Source: Chryseobacterium sp. (GTDB lineage: Bacteria > Bacteroidota > Bacteroidia > Flavobacteriales > Weeksellaceae). From it: a stretch of DNA of 64,000 nucleotides. The stretch lies in the NCBI RefSeq assembly GCF_019236175.1, contig NZ_JAFAJM010000012.1, forward strand, positions 43,276 through 107,275, given 5' to 3'. Within the stretch, counting starts at the first letter, position 1, and every line of letters begins with the position of its first letter. The position numbers and the translations under genes are program-made. The notes below the pieces were generated by a model that was not told where the DNA came from, searched no databases, and saw only the letters and a list, made by a program, of their open reading frames with translations. Shown one piece after another: positions 46,012-54,422 of this stretch.

Positions 46012-47388
46012 TTATTGAATATATTTTTTTAATCTGGAATTGATTCCCGTTCCGATGATCTGAAAACTACCAATCATGGCCATTGCTGTTGCAAAAGCAG
46101 CAGGAAACCCTAAGATTCCAACGATGTTGAAAAATAAAGTACCAATGATAGCGCCTCCGGTCACACTTCCTATCTGAATAGCAATACTTACCAGTCCTGA
46201 AGCTTGCCCTGCTTTATCTTTGGAAACAAGACTGATTGCTGTTTTCATCATGACAGGCATAATGGTTCCATGTCCTAATCCTGCTGAAAACAAAGTGATA
46301 TAAGTGAGAAATGAGGGTTTCTGCTGGAAATAAAAAGCCAGTGCACTGGAAATAAAACCAAAGATGAGTAATCCCAGTCCAATATCAATGATCGTATAGC
46401 TTTTCAATTTAGTTTTCGAAACAAGAAAGGGGCCAAGGAAAAAAGCAAGTCCGTAAGGAAAAATCGCAAGTCCTGTCTGCAGAGAAGTCTGATGCAAAAA
46501 TTGCTGCAGATAATAAGGATAACAGATGAACAAGCCTGAAGTAAAATTATAAAAAAAGATAATACAAAGGCTTAAGGCAAAAGGCCGGTATTGTAACAGG
46601 GCCGGATTGATCAGTATGGGCTGCCCCTTTTGCTGTAAATGAATTTCGTATTTTAAAAATATAATTAATAAAATAATCCCACTCAGTATACTTACGAATA
46701 TCCACCAGGCCCATTGAAATTTTTGTCCGAAAATTAAGGGGCAGATTATCATTAATAAAGAAAGAATTAATAACAATGAACCTGTATAATCAATCCCGGA
46801 CTGTTTTCTGTCCTGATGATTATCCATTGTGAAATGTATTCCTGTAATACAGATTACTGCTACCGGTACATTCACAAGAAATACCAGCTCCCACGAAAAG
46901 TGTCCCCACTGCATACTGAGCAATATCCCCCCGATTAATTGTCCGGCCACAGAAGCCAAACCAAATACGGAACTGAAGAGGCTCACGGCTTTAGGCTGTT
47001 CTTCAGCCCTGAATAATACTTTAATGGAAGCCAGCACCTGCGGAGCCAGTAATGAAGCTCCGATGCCCTGAAATAACCTTGAAACAATCAGCCATGTAAT
47101 AGAAGGAGAGAAAGCGCAGGCCATAGAAGAGAAAAGGAAAATATATAATCCGATGACAAATATTTTTTTACGCCCGTACAGATCTCCCAGCCTTCCCCCG
47201 CATACAACCAAAGCAGCATAAGAAAGTCCGTAAATGGCCACTACCATCTGTAGTTGATGATCACTGGCATTGAACGCTTTTTTTATAGAAGGTAATGCCA
47301 TATTGACAATAAAATAATCCAGCGGGGAAAGAAAAGCTCCGGCTACCAGAAAATATAATGCCTGCCATCGCTTAGGAGATAGATTCAT
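46012..47388 (-). CDS. MFS multidrug exporter, QacA/EmrB-type
   Basis: A 458-residue MFS with about 14 hydrophobic segments. LGDLYGRKKIFVIGL is the family cytoplasmic loop motif, and FLSPLDYFIVNMALPSIKKAF the opening of drug:H+ antiporters of the DHA2/EmrB type. The start at 47388 is preferred over the longer 47460 form, which would cover the promoter. It is divergent from the AraC gene at 47460; a -7 box CAAATGTA (minus strand TACATTTG, 47399-47406) lies just 11 bp before the start. Confidence 0.88.
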   Translation of the reverse strand: MNLSPKRWQALYFLVAGAFLSPLDYFIVNMALPSIKKAFNASDHQLQMVVAIYGLSYAALVVCGGRLGDLYGRKKIFVIGLYIFLFSSMACAFSPSITWLIVSRLFQGIGASLLAPQVLASIKVLFRAEEQPKAVSLFSSVFGLASVAGQLIGGILLSMQWGHFSWELVFLVNVPVAVICITGIHFTMDNHQDRKQSGIDYTGSLLLILSLLMIICPLIFGQKFQWAWWIFVSILSGIILLIIFLKYEIHLQQKGQPILINPALLQYRPFALSLCIIFFYNFTSGLFICYPYYLQQFLHQTSLQTGLAIFPYGLAFFLGPFLVSKTKLKSYTIIDIGLGLLIFGFISSALAFYFQQKPSFLTYITLFSAGLGHGTIMPVMMKTAISLVSKDKAGQASGLVSIAIQIGSVTGGAIIGTLFFNIVGILGFPAAFATAMAMIGSFQIIGTGINSRLKKYIQ

Positions 47389-47398
47389 TTTTTTAATG

Positions 47399-47439
47399 CA
47401 AATGTAACCGTTGAATGTTCTGGTAAAATTGTACTTTTG
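47399..47439. promoter_or_regulatory. Back-to-back promoters of MFS and AraC genes
   Basis: The minus strand carries TACATTTG (47399-47406) for the exporter. The plus strand carries TTG (47411-47413), an 18-bp spacer and TACTTTTG (47432-47439) for the AraC gene. The two overlap inside a 71-bp gap, so one bound regulator would affect both. Confidence 0.5.
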
Positions 47440-47459
47440 GAGGAAAAATTTGTCTGCCA

Positions 47460-48308
47460 ATGAAAGGACTGCGCCTTGAAGGTATTAATGTGAAGGAAAT
47501 CATATTAAAAGAAGATGAGTGGATCATCAAAACAAAAACATTTCTGTCCTTTGTCTTTATTAATACAGGAGAAGGGAAGATCACTTATGATGAACGCTGT
47601 ATTGATTTTTCCGCTGGGAAACTTTTTATTATTCCGCAACATCAGGTATACCGTTTTGAAAGTACAGATGCTCATCTGACTATAATTCAATGCCCGATAG
47701 ATTTTATTGATAGGATCCGTCTTGAGGCTGACCGCCTTGAAAGCTGTGAGAATCTTTATAAATTACAGTATATCAGTAATAATTACCATGCAAGAGCAGG
47801 TTGTGTGTTCCGTAACGAAAATGATGAACTTTTTGCAGCAAGTCTTATCCGGCAAATTGCCAGTGAATTTAAAAGTAAGACAGAAGATTATCTGATCATC
47901 AGGAATTGTATTTCAATCCTGCTCAATCTTATTGCCCGTAATATTATTAAAACTGAAACATCCGGGCTCCAGGAAAACCGCAAGGCTTTTTCCATAATGA
48001 AAATTATTACCTATATTCAGCAGAATATCAAAAACAGAGAAAAAACAGGTATTCAAACCATTGCTGATCATTTTGGAATTTCCGGAAATTATTTTGGAGA
48101 ATATTTTAAACAGCAGACCGGAATTTCATATCAGGATTATCTCCTGGACTACAGGCTTAAACTGGTAGAAACCTACTTAAAATATAGTAGTGTACGTCTG
48201 AGTGAAATTGCCTATGAGCTTCAGTTCAGCGATGAAAGCCATCTTTCCAAACTTTTTAAGAAATATAAAGGAGTCACTCCAGGTAAATTCAGAAAGAATA
48301 ATAAATAG
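47460..48308 (+). CDS. AraC-family regulator divergent from the MFS exporter
   Basis: A 282-residue protein with an N-terminal cupin-like part (FIPQHQ-like LFIIPQHQVYRFESTDAHL) and a C-terminal AraC domain (IQTIADHFGISGNYFGEYF and VRLSEIAYELQFSDESHLS). It is a typical regulator of the divergent drug exporter. Its promoter is a good match to the Bacteroidetes consensus. Confidence 0.88.
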   Translation: MKGLRLEGINVKEIILKEDEWIIKTKTFLSFVFINTGEGKITYDERCIDFSAGKLFIIPQHQVYRFESTDAHLTIIQCPIDFIDRIRLEADRLESCENLYKLQYISNNYHARAGCVFRNENDELFAASLIRQIASEFKSKTEDYLIIRNCISILLNLIARNIIKTETSGLQENRKAFSIMKIITYIQQNIKNREKTGIQTIADHFGISGNYFGEYFKQQTGISYQDYLLDYRLKLVETYLKYSSVRLSEIAYELQFSDESHLSKLFKKYKGVTPGKFRKNNK

Positions 48309-48350
48309 CCATCTGTTAAGATTGGGGCAAAAAATCTGTAGAAAAATATA

Positions 48351-48372
48351 AAGTTAACTATATAGTTGACTT
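48351..48372. promoter_or_regulatory. MarR operator palindrome
   Basis: A 22-bp near-perfect palindrome with arms AAGTTAACTAT and ATAGTTGACTT (one mismatched pair) lies 34 bp before the MarR-family gene at 48406. Its core TAACTATATAGTTGA resembles known MarR sites. It probably mediates self-repression. Confidence 0.7.
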
Positions 48373-48405
48373 TATATTTATATATTTACATCAAATATTT
48401 TTCAG

Positions 48406-48894
48406 ATGGATTTTGATTTTATTAAAGAACTTGGTTATAAAGCATTAGATAGCAGATTAAAGAGAATCAGTGACCGTATGGCTCATGATGTAAGGAAATT
48501 TTATAAAGAATTTGGGATAGACGTGGAACCCAACTGGTATCTTGTTTTTATGTTGCTACAGAGAAAAGGAGAAATTTCCATCACGGATATTGCAGAGCCT
48601 TTAGGATATTCTCATCCGTCTGTTGTGATGATTGTTAAGAAAATGACAGAAAAAGGGTATTTGATGATTAGGAAAGATGACATGGACAAGCGGAAGCAGA
48701 TTGTTTCCCTTTCTTCCAAAGCAATTGATATGCTTCCGATGCTGGAGCAGGTCTGGGACAGCTGCGAAAAAACAATTTTAGAGCTTTTATCAGAAGATCT
48801 CAGCATCCTTACTTATCTTGATGATATTGATCAGAAATTATTAGCAGATTCTTTTCATGACCGATTTAAAAGACAATACTTAAATTCAATATAA
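48406..48894 (+). CDS. MarR-family transcriptional regulator
   Basis: A 162-residue protein with the MarR winged helix: ISITDIAEPLGYSHPSVVMIVKKMTEKGYLM, then DKRKQIVSLSSKAIDML as the wing. Its start region and the helix near residues 10-35 form the dimer part. It has an operator-like palindrome in its own promoter and is followed 2 bp later by a secreted protein gene, so it probably controls both. Confidence 0.9.
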   Translation: MDFDFIKELGYKALDSRLKRISDRMAHDVRKFYKEFGIDVEPNWYLVFMLLQRKGEISITDIAEPLGYSHPSVVMIVKKMTEKGYLMIRKDDMDKRKQIVSLSSKAIDMLPMLEQVWDSCEKTILELLSEDLSILTYLDDIDQKLLADSFHDRFKRQYLNSI

Positions 48895-48896
48895 CG

Positions 48897-49661
48897 ATGA
48901 AAACACTTATTCTAACGGCTCTGTGTCTTTTTTCAGCGCTGAAAGTTTCGGCTATTGAAACTCAGATTATGATCAGAGCAAAGGCTCGGGACGCCAAGTT
49001 TATCGGAAGTTCACTGGGAGGAGCTCATATCATTGTCAGAAATAAGCTGAACCAGCAAATTCTGGCCGAAGGGAATACAACCGGAAGCACAGGCAATACC
49101 GACCTCATTATGAAAACTCCTAAAATGAGAGGAAATTCAATTACAGATGAACAAACAGCAGGATTTATGGCAACAGTAGATATCAGTGAGCCTACATTTG
49201 TAAATATAGAAGTGATTTCCCCGCTCAATAACAAACAAGCGCAGGTAAGTGTCAGTACAGAAATATGGCTGATTCCCGGTAAAAATATTTTAGGTGAAGG
49301 AATTATCCTCGAAATCCCGGGATTTATTATTGATATTCTGAAGCCGAGGACCCATCAATATATTTCCTTAAGCAGTATTAAAGATAAACCTTTTCAGTTT
49401 CAGGCCAATATCGTGATGATGTGCGGGTGTGTTATCGAAAAAGGAGGAGTCTGGAATTCCGAAGATATTGAAGTAAAAGGGATTCTGAAAAAGAATGGAA
49501 AATTTATTAAAAATGTAGATATGTCTCTGGTTTCAACCAATTTTTTTGAAGGCGATACTTTAATTAATACAGCTGGAAATTATGAACTGGTTTTATACGC
49601 GTATCATGGAAAATCAGGAAATACGGGAGTGGATAAAATAAATTATGTAGTTTTTGAATAA
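48897..49661 (+). CDS. Secreted protein of unknown function in the marR operon
   Basis: A 254-residue protein with a signal peptide (MKTLILTALCLFSALKVSA). The mature part is rich in beta strands and has no cysteine-rich or repeat structure apart from CGC near the middle. No known domain was recognised. It begins 2 bp after the MarR stop, so it is in the same transcript. Confidence 0.6.
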   Translation: MKTLILTALCLFSALKVSAIETQIMIRAKARDAKFIGSSLGGAHIIVRNKLNQQILAEGNTTGSTGNTDLIMKTPKMRGNSITDEQTAGFMATVDISEPTFVNIEVISPLNNKQAQVSVSTEIWLIPGKNILGEGIILEIPGFIIDILKPRTHQYISLSSIKDKPFQFQANIVMMCGCVIEKGGVWNSEDIEVKGILKKNGKFIKNVDMSLVSTNFFEGDTLINTAGNYELVLYAYHGKSGNTGVDKINYVVFE

Positions 49662-49979
49662 TACCAGGGAATATTTTGATTTAAAATTTTCCCATGATTC
49701 TCCAAAAGGAATTATCAGGCAGCAGAGAATACCAACAGTAATAGGCGTACCCCTAATCCGAATGATAGTGAAGGGTATATTGCCTGAAGGAAGAATCATA
49801 TTCTGACAGATATTCTGATTTTTTAGAATCCCTCCCGGAGAGATTTTTTTGCATTTGTCACATCATAATCTAATCTTGCAATAACCGGAATCTTTTGTGG
49901 GGGGAGATTCCAATTATCAGCAACAAAAAGAATATTTTTCCTATCATTTTATACAGAGGGTAGTTAACCGTATTTTTCC
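49662..49979. other. Gene-free stretch after the marR operon
   Basis: No gene was seen. A hairpin with arms GGAATCT (49887-49893) and AGATTCC (49905-49911) lies in the middle and may be part of a terminator, but without a long T-run. Confidence 0.35.
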
Positions 49980-50342
49980 TTAGTTTTCTTTTTGCAGCAG
50001 GTCTTTTCTGTATTTCATCCCCCATTTTCCCATGGTATCTATAATATCATGCAGGCTTTTCCCAAAATCCGTAAGTTCATAATCCACGGAAACAGGCATT
50101 GTATTATTTTGGGTCCTAATAACCAGATTATTCATCTCCAGATCCTTTAATTCTTTCGAAAGGGTTTTGGACGCAATACCATCCATTTGTCTTTTAAGAT
50201 CCATAAAGCGCATTTTGCCAACAAAATACAGATAGCTGATAATAATAGTTTTCCATTTTCCGTCCAGTAAATAGATCGTGTCCCTTACCCCCCGGATATG
50301 GTTTCTGCATTCAATATCAAGCTCCGTCTTTTCTTTTTTCAT
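49980..50342 (-). CDS. HxlR-family winged-helix regulator
   Basis: A 120-residue HxlR-type protein: CRNHIRGVRDTIYLLDGKWK opening, FVGKMRFMDLKRQMDGIASKTLSKELKDLE as the helix-turn-helix and a wing with YELTDFGKSLHDIID. Typical members respond to quinones, aldehydes or oxidants and regulate a neighbouring enzyme. It is divergent from a nitroreductase gene with a dense set of palindromes between them. Confidence 0.9.
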   Translation of the reverse strand: MKKEKTELDIECRNHIRGVRDTIYLLDGKWKTIIISYLYFVGKMRFMDLKRQMDGIASKTLSKELKDLEMNNLVIRTQNNTMPVSVDYELTDFGKSLHDIIDTMGKWGMKYRKDLLQKEN

Positions 50343-50392
50343 AAGGCAAAGGTATGAAAATCAGGTGGTAAAATGTAATAGAAGACAAAATG

Positions 50393-50458
50393 GTTACCTG
50401 TAGGTAACTGGTTACTTAAAGGTAACAGGTAGCAAAATGATACTGATAAACAGGTAAC
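50393..50458. promoter_or_regulatory. HxlR-type palindrome array
   Basis: GTTACC-TGTA-GGTAAC (50393-50408) is a perfect palindrome. A second site, GTTACTTAAAGGTAAC (50411-50426), follows 18 bp later, and a third half-site, GGTAAC (50453-50458), overlaps the -7 box TAACTTTG at 50455-50462 of the nitroreductase promoter. This looks like a control region where HxlR dimers bind in series. Confidence 0.7.
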
Positions 50459-50564
50459 TTTGCAGCAGAAATTAAGAATATAACCCGCCGGTCCGGAAAT
50501 AAAACAGGAAAGAGCGGAATATTCTTAGAAAATGTACTAAGAAAAATAAGTAAAACATTAAGTT

Positions 50565-51197
50565 ATGTCATTAAAAGAAGCATTACACTGGAGATCAGCA
50601 ACTAAAAGCTATAACGGTAAAACAATAGAAACCGAAAAAATGAATCAGATATTAGAGGCGATTCGTATGGCACCCTCCAGCTCAGGTTTACAGCCTTTTA
50701 AAGTGCTTGTGATTACCAATAAAGAACTCAGGGAAAAATTGCAACCAATTTCCTGCCAGCAACAGCAGATTGTACAGGCCTCCCATATTCTTGTTTTTGC
50801 GGCATGGGATGAATATACCACAGAAAGAGTAGACTCTTTTTTTGAATTTAGTAATCAGGTTCGTAATCTGCCTGCCGGTGCAACGGATGATTACCGTTTA
50901 AATTTATTGGATATGCTGGATAAGAAAACAAAGGATCAGCATTTTGTAAATGCTTCATTGCAGACTTATATCGCTTTAGGTTTCGGCCTTTTGGCAGCAG
51001 CCGATCTGGAAATTGATGCCACTCCTCTGGAAGGTTTTGATAATAAGGCCGTAGATCAATTATTGAAGCTCTCTGAGCAGGGATTGAAGAGTACTGTGAT
51101 GATGGCTGTTGGATACAAGGATGAAGATCATGACTGGTGGGGAAAACTGGAAAAGGTAAGAAGATCTAAGGAAGAATTATTCATCGAATTGAAGTAA
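50565..51197 (+). CDS. Nitroreductase family protein (NfsB-like)
   Basis: A 210-residue flavin-dependent reductase. ALHWRSATKSYNGKTI opens the fold, RMAPSSSGLQPFKVLVI is the FMN-binding Arg/Ser region, and MMAVGYKDEDHDWW and the C terminus are typical of NfsB-like nitroreductases. It would reduce nitro compounds or quinones with NAD(P)H in the cytoplasm. Controlled by the divergent HxlR gene. Confidence 0.92.
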   Translation: MSLKEALHWRSATKSYNGKTIETEKMNQILEAIRMAPSSSGLQPFKVLVITNKELREKLQPISCQQQQIVQASHILVFAAWDEYTTERVDSFFEFSNQVRNLPAGATDDYRLNLLDMLDKKTKDQHFVNASLQTYIALGFGLLAAADLEIDATPLEGFDNKAVDQLLKLSEQGLKSTVMMAVGYKDEDHDWWGKLEKVRRSKEELFIELK

Positions 51198-51231
51198 GAA
51201 TTTTTTGAATTAAAAGACCAATCAGAAATAA

Positions 51232-51258
51232 AAAAGAGAGGATTATACCTCTCTTTTT
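51232..51258. terminator. Bidirectional terminator between nitroreductase and oxidoreductase genes
   Basis: AAAAGAGAGG (51232-51241) pairs with CCTCTCTTTT (51248-51257) around ATTATA. It closes the convergent units; it reaches the stop codon of the minus-strand gene. Confidence 0.75.
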
Positions 51259-51841
51259 AGTTGATCCTGCTGTCGGCAATTGCCAAATGCCCTATGGTAT
51301 CCAGCCAGTTTTTTCTATCGTTTTCATTAAGATCGCAGAAAGGTCCGATAAAATGATTTTGTACTGAAGATATCCCGCAATATTCCAAAATCCCGTTTTT
51401 AAGCTGGAAAAGCCCACTGGATTGGTAGATATTTTCATATTCTTCTTCTGAAAGATCTCCGGAAGTGGTAATGATCCTTGATGATTTACCGGTAAGAAGC
51501 CCTTCGCTGATTCCATTATTTCTTTTAAATGTAATACCCGGAAGAAATGCTCTGTCAAAAAAACCTTTCATAACAGCAGGCATTCCGAGCCACCATATAG
51601 GATGTATCCAAACCTGATGTTCACTCCAGTGAATATCTTCCAGTGCTTTTACCAGATCAGGTTCAAGTTCCATGCTTTTCCGATAACCAAACTGAAGATT
51701 GGGATTGAAATCCAGCTCTCCGATTGCAGTATACCGGATTTCGGCGCCTGCATTTTTAGCTGATTGAATATAAGATTGGGCTATAGCTGTATTAAAACTC
51801 TCTTTATCCGGATGACCGTTGATCACTGTTATTTTTTTCAT
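51257..51841 (-). CDS. NAD(P)H oxidoreductase, flavodoxin-like fold (MdaB/Kef-like)
   Basis: A 194-residue flavodoxin-like quinone reductase. ITVINGHPDKESFNTAI is the FMN-binding opening, HPIWWLGMPAVMKGFFDRAF the family's central motif and the end has a hydrophobic tail. It reduces quinones with two electrons using NAD(P)H. Divergent from an AraC gene, it is probably a regulated detoxification enzyme. Confidence 0.9.
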   Translation of the reverse strand: MKKITVINGHPDKESFNTAIAQSYIQSAKNAGAEIRYTAIGELDFNPNLQFGYRKSMELEPDLVKALEDIHWSEHQVWIHPIWWLGMPAVMKGFFDRAFLPGITFKRNNGISEGLLTGKSSRIITTSGDLSEEEYENIYQSSGLFQLKNGILEYCGISSVQNHFIGPFCDLNENDRKNWLDTIGHLAIADSRIN

Positions 51842-51922
51842 TGTTCTAATTTTAAAATTTTACTGAATAATTTTTAGTTTCAGTTTATATGACAAAAATA
51901 GACCGGTAATGCTTTAAAAAAC

Positions 51923-51949
51923 AGGTATAATTTAAGCTTATTTAGGTAT
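51923..51949. promoter_or_regulatory. Possible 21-bp-spaced repeat in the oxidoreductase/AraC gap
   Basis: AGGTAT occurs at 51923-51928 and 51944-51949, 21 bp apart, with a weaker GGTA copy at 51905. The match is short, so this is weaker than the repeats at 40043 and 44224, but the spacing is the same. Confidence 0.35.
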
Positions 51950-51958
51950 CTTTACAGG

Positions 51959-52840
51959 ATGGCAAGAGAAAATATCTACCAGAGTCTGGAAGTCTTTTAT
52001 GAGCATATAGACAGTTGTCTACAACGGGACAGGCAGTTTAATTTTTTTGAAATGATTTACGTGATTTCCGGTATCGGGAACCATGTGGTGAATGAAAATA
52101 TAAAGAATTTTGCGGCGGGAGATTTATTGTTGATCACTCCTAATGACTGTCATGAATTTAATCTGCAGGGAGTATGTGAATTTATGGTTATCCGTTTTGG
52201 AGCGCAGTATATTAAAGAATTCCAATGGAAAAGCATAGATCATATAGAGTGTCTTTTGTATTATGCCTCTCACTTGCCCGGTTCAGTTCTATCCGGTCAG
52301 GAAGATCAAAAAATGGTAGCTTCACTCATTCAGAATCTGAGACAAATTACAATATCCGAATCCGTTTATAATGAAGATATCAGTCGACATTTAGTCAATG
52401 CATTAATTGTTATTGCAGCCAGAAATATTGCTGTTGTAAGGCCGCAGTATATTTCAGCACAGGCAGATCACCGGATATTGCTGATATTGGAGTATATACA
52501 GAAGCACATCCGTTTTCCTAAATTATTGAAAGCTGACGTAATGGCTGAAAAATTTGGTTTCTCACCCACTTATCTGGGAAGTTATTTTCAAAAACATTGC
52601 AATGAATCTGTTCAACAGTATATCTCTTCTTACAAAATAAGGCTGATAGAGCACAGGTTGCGTTTCAGTGATAAAAGGATTCATGAAATTGCTGATGAAT
52701 TTGGGTTTGCTGATGAAAGCCACATCAATAAGTTCTTCAAAAGACATAAAGGCCAAAGTCTTAAAGCTTTCAGGATGGAATCGACTTCTTACATTCATGA
52801 ACGGCCGGAAGGATCATGTTTTGAGTCTTATAAAACCTGA
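51959..52840 (+). CDS. AraC-family regulator divergent from the quinone reductase
   Basis: A 293-residue AraC protein: N-terminal cupin-type sensing part (FAAGDLLLITPNDCHEFNLQG) and C-terminal double helix-turn-helix (MAEKFGFSPTYLGSYFQKH, IHEIADEFGFADESHINKF). It is probably the regulator of the divergent NAD(P)H oxidoreductase. Its last 13 bases overlap the end of the convergent small gene at 52828. Confidence 0.86.
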   Translation: MARENIYQSLEVFYEHIDSCLQRDRQFNFFEMIYVISGIGNHVVNENIKNFAAGDLLLITPNDCHEFNLQGVCEFMVIRFGAQYIKEFQWKSIDHIECLLYYASHLPGSVLSGQEDQKMVASLIQNLRQITISESVYNEDISRHLVNALIVIAARNIAVVRPQYISAQADHRILLILEYIQKHIRFPKLLKADVMAEKFGFSPTYLGSYFQKHCNESVQQYISSYKIRLIEHRLRFSDKRIHEIADEFGFADESHINKFFKRHKGQSLKAFRMESTSYIHERPEGSCFESYKT

Positions 52841-53073
52841 AGTTCATTAAAAACTTCAATAATAGATTCGATAAGCTCTTTTTCTATCACGGGATTTGAA
52901 GAAGAATCCGGAAGAATGGCCCGCAGGTCACCAGAGTCATCCCGTTCAATGATGACTTCATGGCCATCGACATCAACGCAAAGTTTGTACCCGTAAGTGA
53001 ATGTGGCTAACCGCCCCTGAAAAAGAAGTTCCTGTCCTTTATAGGTTACCGGTATCTCAAACTGATGATCCAT
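52828..53073 (-). CDS. Small conserved protein, unknown function
   Basis: An 81-residue acidic protein: FEIPVTYKGQELLFQGRL opens a small beta structure, and GHEVIIERDDSGDLRAIL and the Leu-rich end KELIESIIEVF follow. No signal peptide. Function unknown. It is followed by, and likely cotranscribed from, the gene at 53108 on the same strand. Confidence 0.7.
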   Translation of the reverse strand: MDHQFEIPVTYKGQELLFQGRLATFTYGYKLCVDVDGHEVIIERDDSGDLRAILPDSSSNPVIEKELIESIIEVFNELQVL

Positions 53074-53107
53074 TATTGTCTGTTTATATATTTAAAATAG
53101 GTGAGAT

Positions 53108-53326
53108 TTATTTGGGAAGTAATATTTTCCTTGAATTCAGGCTTTGCCCGATTGAAATTTTTTTCTCCCTGGCCATTTGTTCCAGAAACGCTGTTCTTTC
53201 TTTGATAGGCAGGTTAAGAATATGATCAAATTCATCAAAAAAACAGCCGTTGGTTCCTGCAGATTTTTCGTGTTGTTTCCTTACAATTTCCAATATTTGT
53301 CTTTCTATTTCTTCCTTATTTTCCAT
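53108..53326 (-). CDS. Small helical protein, unknown function
   Basis: A 72-residue protein of mainly charged helix (EIERQILEIVRKQHEKSAG, LPIKERTAFLEQMAREKK). No known domain. It reads as a real small gene because of the consistent codon and charge pattern and tight spacing (34 bp) to the gene at 52828. Confidence 0.6.
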   Translation of the reverse strand: MENKEEIERQILEIVRKQHEKSAGTNGCFFDEFDHILNLPIKERTAFLEQMAREKKISIGQSLNSRKILLPK

Positions 53327-53348
53327 GGGAGTAAAGATACGGATCTTA

Positions 53349-54407
53349 TTATGAATTTAAAAGCACCCAGCCTGTGGATTTACAGCCATAGAAGTTATCT
53401 TCCACAAAAATAATTTTACCGAGATTAGCAGTATTACAGGTATTGTTTCCCAATGTCGGATTTTCTGCACTTAGTTTTATAGAGCCTTTCACCTGTACTT
53501 TCGAATCACTGGTTGTTGTTTCAAAATTATTGATGCCAATACCTACTTTTCCATTCTTTAAAAGAGTGAGAGCATCGCTGGATGCACCGATAGTTCCGTT
53601 ACCTATAACCAGAAGGCGATTGCTGTTGTTGTATGCTTCGGTAAACTGATTGTCATAGATTTCATTAACAGGGAGATATGATGTATTATAAGCGCCTAAT
53701 GCGGTTTCATATCCGCTGTACGCTCTTGTTTTATTTCCAAAAGCGGTCGAGAGAACTCCGATTGCCTGAGTTTGCAGACCCCATGCTGTAGAATTGCTGC
53801 CGGAAGCCGTATTTCCGATCTGGCTGATGAGGTTACCGCCCCATGACATAGAGTTGCTGCCGGAAGCTGTGTTAAAGCCTCCGAAAACAGAGGATCTTTC
53901 CCCTGAGGAAGTATTCATAATTCCGGTGGCAAAGCTGTTATTTCCTGTAGCACCTCTGCCGGAAGAAGTGTACGCATAAGATAAATCAACGGCATTATTA
54001 CCCAATGGTCCGAAATTCGGACTATTTGCATTTTTAAATAAACGAAAAGCTGAAGAATATTCGTCATTTTGTGCGGAACCTTTCATCTGCATCAATGGTG
54101 AAGCCAGTGGCATCCAGTAATTCTGGCTCCAATAGTAATAGCCCGGATAATATACATATTTCATTTTATCATAATACGTATTCTTTCCCCCGTCTTGAAT
54201 ATAAACCAGCATAGTATTCTGATCATTAGTCAAAGGCATATTATATGCTTCTGCAGAAGAAATTACGGGTATTATTATGCCTTTAAAGGGGGTGTTAGCA
54301 GCAGTGCCCACGTGGAAGATGGCTTTAGGTGTGTCAGTATGTATGCCTACCTGAGAAAGCATAGACTGTGAAAACAGGCTTACTGCCAGTACAAAGATAA
54401 ATTTCAT
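53349..54407 (-). CDS. Secreted protein with YadA-like head repeats
   Basis: A 352-residue protein with a signal peptide (MKFIFVLAVSLFSQSMLS). The middle part contains repeated NTASGSNS-type and GNKTRAYSGYETALGAYN units like the left-handed beta-roll heads of trimeric adhesins (YadA type). It lacks the C-terminal membrane anchor of YadA, and ends with a short Cys-containing segment (GNNTCNTANLG). It is likely secreted or surface-bound. The start at 54407 is preferred; one at 54422 adds five residues. Confidence 0.75.
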   Translation of the reverse strand: MKFIFVLAVSLFSQSMLSQVGIHTDTPKAIFHVGTAANTPFKGIIIPVISSAEAYNMPLTNDQNTMLVYIQDGGKNTYYDKMKYVYYPGYYYWSQNYWMPLASPLMQMKGSAQNDEYSSAFRLFKNANSPNFGPLGNNAVDLSYAYTSSGRGATGNNSFATGIMNTSSGERSSVFGGFNTASGSNSMSWGGNLISQIGNTASGSNSTAWGLQTQAIGVLSTAFGNKTRAYSGYETALGAYNTSYLPVNEIYDNQFTEAYNNSNRLLVIGNGTIGASSDALTLLKNGKVGIGINNFETTTSDSKVQVKGSIKLSAENPTLGNNTCNTANLGKIIFVEDNFYGCKSTGWVLLNS

Positions 54408-54422
54408 AACCCGGATTGACAT

